Assembly (NCBI GenBank): GCA_030844895.1
Contig: CM061224.1
Location: 29,159,992-29,223,991 of the forward strand
Length of the DNA stretch: 64,000 bases
Direction: 5' to 3'
Source of the DNA: Ambrosia x helenae
Lineage: Eukaryota; Streptophyta; Magnoliopsida; Asterales; Asteraceae
Shown here piece after piece: positions 42,328 through 53,396 of this stretch (position 1 is the first letter of the stretch; each line of letters starts with the position of its first letter). Both the position numbers and the translations under genes were made by a program. The notes beneath the pieces are model-generated. The model saw only the letters and a list, made by a program, of their open reading frames with translations, was not told the DNA's origin and made no database searches.

Positions 42328-44786
42328 TGTGACACCCTGCATATTCAGGTTAATACTTTTCATACTTTACATACATGCGTTTCATACTTTGCATACATAC
42401 GAGTCTATCTCAACGAAAACATTGAAAACAACTACTTAATATCATACTTGACCGGGTCGGTTGAGTCGTACCGATGATTCGGGAATCATCGGGAGTCGTT
42501 ACAATGGTCCGAAGGACCATTGGGTGTCGGTCCATAACCATGTGTACAAGGATCGGTGATTCGTGGAATCGTCGGGTTTAACGCACGTACGCAAGTCTTG
42601 GGTCCCGGGAATTGGTGATCGGGTGGGAACGTGTTAGTTATCGCGCATTATATGTTGGTAATCATTATGTGACTTGTCGGTATGTGAAAACGTGATTACA
42701 TATGTTAAAATAGGGTTTAACGCGCCAAAAACCCGAACACATAGGCTATAGGCGATTAGGCTATGTGTGATAGCCTAATCGCCAGTTTGTTAGGCGAGTA
42801 GGGAGGAGTTTGAAGCGAATAGGGGGCTATTCGCATGATGCTTCATGCGAGTAGCAGCCCTACTCGCCTCTACTGCTGCGTACTCGCCTGAACCGCTCAG
42901 AACGATTAAAAACGCCTATAAATACCACCCTTGACCTCCAAAACATCATTTATGCTACCCTAGCCGTCCCATAACCTATCTCAACCCACAAACACCCTCT
43001 GGAACCTATTTTTACATCAAAACAACCATTCCGAGCTTATTCCATCATCTCCTCTTAAATACAAGGTGTGTTCTTCAAACCCAAACCTTTAAATGATTAT
43101 ATTTTACTCCCTAAAAGTCCACACCTGACTTATAAATGTTTTTGTCTTTGAAAATCCATTTAAAACCGTTTTTAAACAAACCCACACCTTTACATGTGTT
43201 ATATGTGATTAAAGATAGAATTTTTAGGATTGAATCATGGTTGTTTTTGTGTTATTATGATATTTATGGCTGTTACAAGTTAATATGATGATGTCCTAGG
43301 AGTTTGAATGGTTTTGGTTGTGTATTGTTGATACTTGATGTTTTGACCCATTTGAAGGATTGTGGATGGTTAAGGATGATATGAGGTGTGTTGTTGATTG
43401 CTTGATGTTAGGGTTTGCTCTAGGATGATGCTAGAACAGTAGGATGCTATCGGACAACGTGGTTATGTGATTTAATCTGAATAATTGCTATTTAGGGCAA
43501 GTTCTTGCATGTTGATGTGATGTTTACATGTTAAGTTACTATTTTGGGAAAACGCTCGCATTCGGAACTGTTAGAACGATGAAAACTAAGGGGTTTTGCT
43601 TGAAATATGTTTTTTAATGTGTTAGGATGATTATTGGGTGTTTTTACATGTTTCGGATCTGATTTGGAGAGTTTGACGCGCAAAAGTGCGCTACAGACAT
43701 GCAGAGGCGAGTAGGATCCTACTCGCATGAAGCTTCATACTAATAGGCTCCTAATCGCCTGAAGCTTAGGCATTTACAAGTCCTAATCGCCTATATTTAA
43801 GCAATTAGAGCCCTATTCACCTCAGCTACTAGCAAATACAATCCTAAATGCCACTTCTACTAGTGATTACAATCCTAAATGCTAGTTTGATTTCCTAATC
43901 GCGTGTAATGCTGCTGTATGTATATTTTAACATCCCGAAACACGGATTGACACCTAGGGACTAATCAACCTACGGGTTGTTAGTCTAACACCTTATACGC
44001 TCGTCATGATAGGTCACCGGTATTTGGGGCCGTCTATTGAGCAGGTTTACTTGACTTGGTGCGAAAAGCAGCATCAGGTGAGTTTCACGGCCCCACCTTA
44101 CGCTTTACATTTTGGGGGAGACACATGCTTATACTTATTACATAAATTATCATGTTATACTAGTGTTAATTCATTTACATACTATACGATACGTAAAGTC
44201 CCGGGGAAACCATGAATGTGCGGGGCACAACGGGGGAAATGTGGATAGATCTATTGGGATTGACAGACCCCACCCATCGGCTGGGAGCCGGGCGGGTGCA
44301 TATTGTCTCGGTCATAAGCTAAATTATTTCGGGCAAAATCATATTTCGTTGTCTGTAATGGTTTCCAGTCGTAGTAGTATAACTCATGCGTCTAGCTAAC
44401 GCTATCATTTCTAACATAGTGATAACATGATGGCTTTCATTACTTAAACATTTAATATAAAACCTGTGAACTCACCGGCATTATTTGCTGACGTTTTTAG
44501 CATGTTTGTCTCAGGTCGTTGAGGTAGCAGCTTATCATAGGCGCACGGAGTCACACGGCGTCTAGGATTCATATGCATTGTCTTATCTTTTTCAGACTTA
44601 CGTACTTTTGCATTTTGGGTTGTAATAAAGTTACGCTTCCGCAACGAATGGATTTATGAAAACTTGATGGTTGTTTATTTCATTTTACGTATCATATAGT
44701 GTCGTTTATTGTGACCGTTGACTTAGATCCTGGTTTGTCACGCGCCTCGCGGTAAAACCCTGCACGTGGAATTTGAGGGTGTGACA
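42328..44786 (+). repeat. 5' LTR of Tekay-2
   Basis: TGTGACACCC to GGGTGTGACA. Highly similar to 50199-52929 but lacks the segment corresponding to 51836-52099; CTA stands at both breakpoints. TATA box TATAAATA at 42917-42924. Confidence 0.94.
42471..42869. repeat. hairpin series upstream of TATA in the Tekay-2 LTR
   Basis: Perfect stems: CCGATGATTC/GAATCATCGG (42471-42480, 42483-42492), CAATGGTCC/GGACCATTG (42502-42510, 42514-42522) and a 14 bp stem GGCGATTAGGCTAT (42751-42764) with 42770-42783. A nested set also occurs: AGGCGAGTAGGG (42792-42803) with 42858-42869, enclosing GCGAATAG/CTATTCGC and GCATGA/TCATGC. Confidence 0.9.
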
Positions 44787-44789
44787 GAT

Positions 44790-44802
44790 TGGTATCAGAG
44801 CC
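44790..44802 (+). promoter_or_regulatory. Tekay-2 primer binding site, Met-tRNA
   Basis: TGGTATCAGAGCC three bases after the LTR. Confidence 0.92.
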
Positions 44803-45523
44803 AATGGTTATAGTGAACTAGGACTGCATGTCGAGTCAAGTCTATAGCCGAGTCGCACACACTAGACGGTCACATTCATATAAGTCATGACATATGGGAA
44901 TTGCCGGGGTGTTTGTATTACATTCGTTATTATCATTTATGCTTACATCATCTATCTATTACTCTTATTTCCTATTCTGTTCTTCATCTTCGTGCTGAAA
45001 ACGAGGAGCCTTACTATCCTTGCACGGCAGTGGCGTACGTTGGAGTGGCTTCGGCATCCTTCGGAGATTTGTCCAAGATTCGGACATCTCCCATTTCTAT
45101 ACTCCAATGGACGCACTTGCTCGCACACATTATCGCACACTTGTACTTGCTGTTTTATATCTTGGGTGTTTTATCACGTGGAAGATCTTATCTATTTCGG
45201 AACATGGGTGCCTGGTGGTTCGAAAGTCAGGCTAGGAGCACGCCTCGGGGACCATGTAGAGCGACTTATCATTTCGGGTGCACACGAAATAATAAGTTGA
45301 GATGCATGGAAATCCTGGTGGACTCTGTGTTTGATCTAATAACCATGATGGGATCCAGTTCTTTGATTAACCTTATTACTTATGGTTTCTTCATGATTCC
45401 TTGTTATCTGTTCTAGAATCTGATGTCTTGTCTTTGATCTTGACAGAAGATGGCAGGACGTCGTGGTGGTCGCGTTGGTGGCCGAAATGGCGGTGGACGT
45501 AACGGGGTCGTGGTAACATCAGC
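44803..45523 (+). other. Tekay-2 leader and broken gag start
   Basis: Untranslated leader with overlapping chance frames. Near its end, ATGGCAGGACGTCGTGG (45450) gives the Arg/Gly-rich MAGRRGGR start usual for Tekay Gag, but out of frame with the MTQAEL frame at 45524. One frame change lies around 45500. Confidence 0.65.
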
Positions 45524-47137
45524 ATGACCCAGGCAGAGCTGAATAATCTGATCCAGGAGCACGTGGCAGCTGCTATTGCTGCGCAGCAGGCCGCCCAGCA
45601 GGGCCATGGTGGTAATTTAATTACCCCTACCCTCATTTCTTATCTTTTGTCGTGTGATGATCGTTTTCTGACCGTGTTGCTTTTTGTAACAGGGGATGCT
45701 TTTCATCCTCCACCACCTCCACCTCCTCCAGTCCACTGTACTTATAAGATGTTCCAGGACTGCAAGCCCCATAACTTCAGTGGGACTGAGGGAGCTGTGG
45801 GACTACTCCGTTGGTTGGAAAAGGTCGAGTTTGCTTTCTCCATGTGTAACTGCCCTGAGGAGTTTCGTGTGAAGTATGCTTCGGGAACGTTTGAGGGACG
45901 TGCTTTAACTTGGTGGAATTCGACTGTGCAGACTATTGGTTTACTGGAGGCCCATGCGTTGCCATGGACCGAGTTTGTGTTTCGTTTGAAGATGGAGTAT
46001 TGTCCAAGGGATGAGATTAAGAGTTTGGAGCACGAGCTGTGGAATCATCAGATGGTGGGATCTGAGATAGAGGAGTATACCAATCGCTACCATGAGTTGG
46101 CACTTTTGTGCCCGGATTCTGTGACGCCTGAATATAAGGCTATCGAGTTCTACATTAGTGGGTTGGTGCCTGAGGTTCGCGGGTTGGTGACCGCAAATGA
46201 TGCTACTACACTTCGGGATACCATTCGGTTGGCTCACAGGCTGACTAAACAGAAGGTTCAGGAGGGTGTTTTGCCTCCTAAGGGTACCGTGGCGAAGACC
46301 TCTGATAGCAACAAGAGGAAATGGGATAGCACGGGTAAGGGTACGGCGCAGCCTCAGCAGCAGCAGCAGAGGAAGTTTGAGGCTACGGGTTCGTCTTCTG
46401 GACAAAGGCAGGGTGGATATACTGGTAGGCTGCCTAGGTGTGATCGTTGTGGGTATCATCATGTGGGAAATTGTAGCTATTATACCCGTTGCAAGAAGAA
46501 CGGGCATCAGGCCCAGACGTGTAGGGTGAATCTTCAGACTCAGCAACAGGTGGTTGCCCCTACTACTACCACTGCTGCACCTAGGGGTAATCAGGGATGT
46601 TTCAACTATGGGGAGACAGGGCACTTTAAGAAGGACTGCCCCAAACTGAAGCAAGGGAATGCTGGGAGGAATGACAAGGGTAACGGGGGTGGCGGCAGGA
46701 ACGCGCGCGCCTTCGTCATTGGGTCGGGCGAGGCTCGTCAGGATCCGGATACTGTTACTGGTACGTTTCTTCTTTGTGATCATTATGCCTCTGTTTTATT
46801 TGATTCGGGTGCCGACAAGAGTTTTATATATGTTGAGTTCAGCCGACTGTTAGACATAGTACCGACTCCTTTAGAGGTCAAGTATCTAATAGAGTTGGCT
46901 GATGGTAAGAATATTGAGGCAACTCATATTCTTAAGGGATGCCAGTTGGAACTATCGAGGTTATCTTTTCCTATCGACCTCATGCCGGTGTCATTGGGTA
47001 GTTTCGACGTTGTAGTAGGTATGGATTGGTTGTCCTTATATCGTGCGGAAATCGTTTGCTTTGATAAAATCATTCGCCTCCCTCTCCCGGATGGAGAGAT
47101 TCTTTTGGTTCGTGGCGAGAAAAGTGGGTTCCCTTGA
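45524..47137 (+). pseudogene. Tekay-2 gag and protease
   Basis: From MTQAELNNLIQEHV through a likely intron (45612-45692) to the capsid core (FQDCKPHNFSGTEGAVG, LTWWNSTV, RLKMEYCPRDE). Then come Cys/His boxes (CDRCGYHHVGNC, YTRCKKNGHQAQTC, CFNYGETGHFKKDC); two have Tyr where Cys is expected. Protease follows with FDSGADKSFI (DSGA; DTGA in relatives) and VVVGMDWLS. Roles: particle formation and polyprotein cleavage. The frame ends after RGEKSGFP by a one-base change; the same polyprotein continues at 47134 in another frame. Confidence 0.92.
45612..45692 (+). other. putative intron in Tekay-2 gag
   Basis: GTAATTTAATTACC at the left, a T-rich TTTTTGTAACAG at the right, 81 bp, T-rich. Removing it joins the N-terminal Gag helix (QQAAQQGHGG) to the Pro-rich linker before the capsid. 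Length is a multiple of three without in-frame stop, so splicing is not forced here. The third Gypsy element has an intron at the same place (61329-61415) that does carry a stop. Confidence 0.6.
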
Positions 47138-50061
47138 GCATCATTTCGTGTATGAAGGCGTATAAGTACTTACGTAAAGGGTATTCCGCGATCTTAGCTC
47201 TTGTTTCGGTTTCATCTAACGATGAGAAGAAGATCGAGGACATTCCTGTTGTTCGTGATTTTCCCGACGTATTTCCCGATGATTTGCCTGGTCTTCCACC
47301 TCACCGTCAGATTGAATTTAACATTGATCTTACGCCCGGTGCGGCGCCTATTGCCCGAGCTCCTTACCGCCTTGCACCTCCCGAGATGCAAGAATTATCT
47401 AATCAACTGCAGGAGTTGTTGGAAAAAGGGTTCATTAGACCTAGTTCATCCCCGTGGGGAGCTCCTATCTTATTTGTCAAAAAGAAAGACGGGAGCCTTC
47501 GTATGTGTATAGGCTACCGGGAACTGAACAAGGTAACCATCAAGAATCGTCACCCGCTTCCTCGTATTGATGATTTATTCGATCAGCTCCAAGGCTCCAG
47601 TTTTTATTCCAAGATAGATCTGAGGTCTGGGTATCATCAACTGCGGGTACAAGAAGCTGACATTCCAAAGACCGCCTTTCATACACGTTATGGCCACTTC
47701 GAGTTCCTGGTCTAGCCCTTCGGTCTTACGAATGCACCTGCTGTTTTCATGGACTTGATGAACCGCGTTTGCAAGCCCTATCTAGATAAATTCGTTATCG
47801 TGTTTATCGACGACATTTTGGTTTATTCTAAGAACGAGACGGATCATGAGGAACACTTACGATTAGTCTTGGAACTTTTGAGACGGGAGCAGTTGTATGC
47901 TAAGTTCTCAAAGTGTGATTTCTGGTTACGTGAAGTACAATTCCTAGGGCACGTGGTTAATGAACTAGGAATTCATGTCGATCCGGCCAAGATTGAAGCT
48001 ATTAAGGAATGGGAAGCACCAAAGACGCCATCTGAGGTGCGGCAATTCCTAGGCCTTGCGGGTTACTATCGTCGTTTCATTGAGGGATTTTCGAAGATCG
48101 CTCAACCCCTCACCACTCTTACCCAGAAGGACTGAAAGTTTGACTGGGGAGAACCGCAGGAATCAGCATTTCAGATGCTGAAGCTTAAACTTTGCTCTGC
48201 GCCTATCTTATCCTTACCTGAGGGTACGGATGATTTCGTTGTGTACTGTGACGCTTCAATTCGTGGTCTCGGTTGTGTGTTAATGCAACGCGGGAAGGTT
48301 ATTGCCTACGCCTCTCGCCAACTTAAGGTCCATGAAAAGAACTACACCACTCATGATTTAGAGTTGGGTGCAGTGATCTTTGCGTTGAAAATCTGGAGAC
48401 ATTACTTGTACGGTACCAAGTGCGAAGTATACACCGATCACAAGAGTCTCCAGCATATTTTCGACCAGAAGGTATTAAACATGCGGCAGCGACGCTGGGT
48501 TGAACTCCTGAACGACTATGACTGTTCCATCAAGTACCATCCTAGCAAGGCGAACGTTGTGGCAGACGCCCTGAGCAGGAAGGAGTCTGTGAAACCTCGT
48601 CGTGTTCGAGCCTTAGAGCTCACCATTCATTCTTCATTGCCTGACCAAATCCGCTCTGCACAATCGGAAGCTATGAAGGAGGAAAACCTTAAAGCTGAAA
48701 CCATGCACGGTGCTGATAAACACCTCGAGCTTGGGTCTGATGGCCTGCATTACTTTGCCGAGCGCGTTTGGGTTCCTTTATTTGGGGGTTTGCGGGAGCT
48801 CGTCATGGACGAAGCTCACAAATCCCGGTATTCTATTCATCTGGGTTCCGATAAGATGTATCAGGACCTAAAGATACTCTATTGGTGGCCCAACATGAAG
48901 GCTGACATAGCTTCGTATGTCAGCAAATGTCTGACCTGTGCTAAGGTCAAGGTGGAGTACCAGAAGCCGTCTGGTCTCCTACAGCAACCAGAAATTCCAA
49001 AATGGAAATGGGAACGGATTACAATGGATTTTGTGACCAAACTTCCGAAGTCGCCCAGTGGTTGTGACATGATCTGGGTGATTATCGACCGGTTGACAAA
49101 GTCCGCACATTTCCTCGCTATTAAGGAAACCGACAGTCTGGAGCGGTTGTCTCGTATCTATATTAAGGAAGTGGTTTCCAAGCACGGGGTGCCCGTCTCT
49201 ATCATCTCCGATCGTGATCCCCGTTTCGCTTCCAGTTTCTGGAAGCAATTACATAAAGCGTTGGGTACTCAACTGGACATGAGCACCGCATATCATCCGC
49301 AAACTGACGGTCAGAGCGAGCGGACGATTCAGACGCTTGAAGACATGCTTCGAGCATGTGTCATCGATTTCGGTAAGAGTTGGGAGGTTCACCTACCGTT
49401 GGTGGAGTTCTCTTACAACAATAGTTACCACTCCAGCATTAAGGCGGCACCGTTCGAGGCTCTGTATGGACGGAAGTGCCGGTCCCCTCTTTGTTGGGCC
49501 GAGGTGGGCGAAAGCCAACTCACTGGTCCAGAAATGGTGTACGAAACTTCCGAAAAGATCGTACAAATTCGTAATCGTATGGCGGCAGCTCGTGATTGTC
49601 AGAAGAGCTACGCCGATCGTCGTCGCAAACCTTTGGAGTTCCAGGTTGGCGACAAGGTTTTATTGAAGGTATCTCCATGGAAGGGCGTTATACGCTTCGG
49701 GAAGCGCGACAAACTTAACCCTCGTTATGTCGGACCGTTCCCAATTCTGGACCGTATTGGGCCGGTGGCATACAGACTTGACTTACCAGCCGAGCTTAGT
49801 GGCGTGCATAACGTCTTCCATGTTTCGAATCTTAAGAAGTGCTTGGCGGACGAATCTCTCGTAGAGGAACCAGTTGAAATCCTAGATTATAAGATTCGTA
49901 GCCTTCGTCGGAGTAAAATCCGCATCGTTAAGGTTCGTTGGAATTCAAATCGTGGACCGGAGTTCACGTGGGAACGAGAAGATCAGATGAAGGCTAAGTA
50001 CCCTGATCTATTTCCTAAGCGTGTGTTTGAATCGAACTATGTTGCTTCCAAAACTAAATGA
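47134..50061 (+). pseudogene. Tekay-2 pol: RT, RNase H, integrase, chromodomain
   Basis: One frame with two stops, TAG at 47713 (before PFGLTNAPAVF) and TGA at 48133 (LTQKD stop KFDWG). RT has SKIDLRSGYHQL and FIDDILVYS; RNase H has VVYCDASIRGLG and YTDHKSLQHIF. Integrase has H2C2 (HLGSDKMYQDL, CLTCAKVK), MDFVTKLP, ISDRDPRFAS and a downstream Glu. The C-terminus has a chromodomain-like IVKVRWNSNRGPEFTWE. Compared with Tekay-1, about 16 residues before the chromodomain (between KCLADESLV and EEPVEIL) are missing in frame. MCIGYRELN has Gly where Asp is usual. Confidence 0.95.
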
Positions 50062-50198
50062 ATCTCGGGTCGAGATTCCTTTCAACTGGGGGATGATGTA
50101 ACAACGGGAAAATTTTTTCTTTTCCTTCTTCCTTTCGTCTCTTCATCTCCAGACTTCATTAAATTTTCGGGACGAAAATTCTTTCAACTGGGGGATGA
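50062..50198 (+). promoter_or_regulatory. duplicated polypurine-tract module of Tekay-2
   Basis: CTTTCAACTGGGGGATGATG occurs at 50079-50098 and 50181-50200. The first is followed by TGTAACAACGGG, the second by the true LTR start TGTGACACCGG. Each is preceded by a CGGGTCGAGATT or CGGGACGAAAATT arm. The layout parallels 20243-20369 in Tekay-1. Confidence 0.85.
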
Positions 50199-52929
50199 TG
50201 TGACACCGGCATATTCAGGTTAATACTTTTCATACTTTACATACATGTGTTTCATACTTTGCATACATACGAGTCTATCTCAACGAAAACATTGAAAACA
50301 ACTACTTAATATCATACTTGACCGGGTCGGTTGAGTCGTACCGATGATTCGGAATCATCGAGAGTCGTTACAATGGTCCGAAGGACCATTGGGTGTTGGT
50401 CCATAACCATGTGTACAAGGATCGGTGATTCGTGGAATCGTCGGGTTTAACGCACGTACGCAAGTCTCGGGTCCCGGGAATTGGTGATCGGGTGGGAACG
50501 TGTTAGTTATCGCGCATTATATGTTGGTAATCATTATGTGACTTGTCGGTATGTGAAAACGTGATTACATATGTTAAAATAGGGTTTAACGCGCCAAAAA
50601 CCCGGACACATAGGCTATAGGCGATTAGGCTATGTGTGATAGCCTAATCGCCAGTTTGTTAGGCGAGTAGGGAGGAGTTTGAAGCGAATAGGGGGCTATT
50701 CGCATGATGCTTCATGCGAGTAGCAGCCCTACTCGCCTCTACTGCTGCGTACTCGCCTGAACCGCTCAGAACGATTAAAAACGCCTATAAATACCACCCT
50801 TGACCTCCAAAACGTCATTTATGCTACCCTAGCCGTCCCATAACCTATCTCAACCCACAAACACCCTCTGGAACCTATTTTTACATCAAAACAACCATTT
50901 CCAAGCTTATTCCATCATCTCCTCTTAAATACAAGGTGTGTTCTTCAAACCCAAACCTTTAAATGATTATATTTTACTCCCTAAAAGTCCACACCTGACT
51001 TATAAATGTTTTTGTCTTTGAAAATCCATTTAAAACCGTTTTTAAACAAACCCACACCTTTACATGTGTTATATGTGTTTTATGTGATTAAAGAGAGAAG
51101 TTTTAGGATTGAATCATGGTTGTTTTTGTGTTATTATGATGTTTATGGCTGTTACAAGTTAGTATGATGATGTCCTAGGAGTTTGAATGGTTTTGGTTGT
51201 GTATTGTTGATACTTGATGTTTTGACCCATTTGAAGGATTGTGGATGGTTAAGGATGATATGAGGTGTGTTGTTGATTGCTTGATGTTAGGGTTTGCTCA
51301 AGGATGATGCTAGAACAGTAGGATGCTATCGGACAACGTGGTTATGTGATTTAATCTGAATAATTGGTATTTAGGGCAAGTTCTTGCATGTTGATGTGAT
51401 GTTTACATGTTAAGTTACTATTTTGGGAAAACGCTCGCATTCGGAACTGTTAGAACGATGAAAACTAAGGGGTTTTGCTTGAAATATGTTTGTTAATGTG
51501 TTAGGATGATTATTGGGTGTTTTTACATGTTTCGGATCTGATTTGGTGAGTTTGACGCGCAAAAGTGCGGTACAGACATGCAGAGGCGAGTAGGATCCTA
51601 CTCGCATGAAGCTTCATACGAATAGGCTCCTAATCGCCTGAAGCTTAGGCATTTACAAGTCCTAATCGCCTATATTTAAGCAATTAGAGCCCTATTCACC
51701 TCAGCTACTAGCAAATACAATCCTAAATGCCACTTCTACTAGTGATTACAATCCTAAATGCTAGTTTGATTTCCTAATCGCGTGTAATGCTGCTGTATGT
51801 ATATTTTAACATCCCGAAACACGGATTGACACCTAAAAACATGTTAGGAACCCCAGGACATGTCTAATGACTTGGTAACACGTGTTAGGACTGTGTTATG
51901 CGTTAATTAACTGTTATGGTAGATTAGGTGAACTCTTGCGCGCATTAAGTGTTTAATTGCATATATTGCATGATATCTTGCTTTCGGCTAACATGTGAGA
52001 TGTCGGGTCACCAGTGGGATGTCGGGCCTTGTCTGGTATGGTCGGTTAAACATTTAAAAACATCATTTCATATATACACAGTTATGGTTTGGACTACTAG
52101 GGACTAATCAACCTACGGGTTGTTAGTCTAACACCTTATACGCTCATCATGATAGGTCACCGGTATTTGGGGCCGTCTATTGAGCAGGTTTACTTGACTT
52201 GGTGCGAAAAGCAGCATCAGGTGAGTTTCACGGCCCCACCTTACGCTTTACATTTTGGGGGAGACACATGCTTATACTTATTACATAAATTATCATGTTA
52301 TACTAGTGTTAATTCATTTACATACTATACGATACGTAAAGTCCCGGGGAAACCATGAATGTGCGGGGCACAACGGGGGAAATGTGGATAGATCTATTGG
52401 GATTGACAGACCCCACCCGTCGGCTGGGAGCCGGGCGGGTGCATATTGTCTCGGTCATAAGCTAAATTATTTCGGGCAAAATCATATTTCGTTGTCTGTA
52501 ATGGTTTCCAGTCGTAGTAGTATAACTCATGCGTCTAGCTAACGCTATCATTTCTAACATAGTGATAACATGATGGCTTTCATTACTTAAACATTTAATA
52601 TAAAACCTGTGAACTCACCGGCATTATTTGCTGACGTTTTTAGCATGTTTGTCTCAGGTCGTTGAGGTAGCAGCTTATCATAGGCGCACGGAGTCACACG
52701 GCGTCTAGGATTCATATGCATTGTCTTATCTTTTTCAGACTTACGTACTTTTGCATTTTGGGTTGTAATAAAGTTACGCTTCCGCAGCGAATGGATTTAT
52801 GAAAACTTGATGGTTGTTTATTTCATTTTACGTATCATATAGTGTCGTTTATTGTGACCGTTGACTTAGATCCTGGTTTGTCACGCGCCTCGCGGTAAAA
52901 CCCCGCACGTGGAATTTGAGGGTGTGACA
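50199..52929 (+). repeat. 3' LTR of Tekay-2
   Basis: 2731 bp, full-length version of the LTR. TATA box at 50786-50793. It includes the 264 bp missing from the left LTR. Confidence 0.94.
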
Positions 52930-53396
52930 TGTTGCGTTACTAGTCATCATTTATATAATAAACTATTAATCATAAAACAATTTGATTAGATTTGTCGTTT
53001 AACTAGCGAAATCTCTTACTGTTGACTTCATTGTATTTCTTTTTGAAAGAAAGGAACGAACATAAATTATCACATATTGTAATTGTTGTTTTTGAGATAT
53101 AAGTCAACTAAAAAAGATTAGGTAGTCACATTTTTTCTTTTCTTTTTTTTAACGAAAATATTATTATTAAAATATGTATATATATATATATGTTTTATTT
53201 AAAATATATATATATATTAAGATCTTAATTAAATGAGTTTCTTGTTATAACGCCTAAATTGAATAAGATAAATTATAATGACGACTCGTCATGAATGGGT
53301 AGGAGTAACATACAAGAAGCGAATAAGGGCGAACTCGAAATTTGTTTAATATAGAATTTGAAATACATGCAAAAGTAAAAATAACGCGATGTTACA
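52930..53396 (-). repeat. old LTR fragment, minus strand
   Basis: On the minus strand 53396 begins TGTAACATCGCG, preceded by AAAGTAGGGGAGAC (53410-53397), a good polypurine tract, and by a CGAGACGAAATTT arm as in the Tekay elements. It would be the start of a 3' LTR running left, cut off at 52929. No partner found. Confidence 0.5.

Larger units (their letters stand above)
42328..52929 (+). mobile_element. Tekay-type Ty3/Gypsy element (Tekay-2), defective
   Basis: LTRs 42328-44786 (2459 bp) and 50199-52929 (2731 bp), Met-tRNA primer site, gag-protease, RT, RNase H, integrase and chromodomain in one direction. The five bases outside (GATGA and TGTTG) do not match, so this is not a simple insertion; the left LTR is joined to 3' UTR sequence of another copy. 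Pol has a frame change near 47130 and stops at 47713 and 48133. The length difference of the LTRs is mostly one 264 bp deletion in the left one. Confidence 0.93.

Noticed and set aside
43531..43728. Minus-strand ORF repeated at 51410-51607
   Set aside because: LTR-borne chance frame, antisense to the element.
44887..45416. Overlapping ORFs of 137 and 171 codons in the Tekay-2 leader
   Set aside because: Hydrophobic chance frames without domain; they overlap each other and lie in the untranslated leader.
45941..46783. Minus-strand ORF of 280 codons
   Set aside because: Antisense shadow of Tekay-2 gag; low-complexity composition follows from the sense codons.
42328..52929. Simple insertion with target duplication
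   Set aside because: Flanking five bases are GATGA and TGTTG, and the left flank is 3' UTR sequence of another copy.
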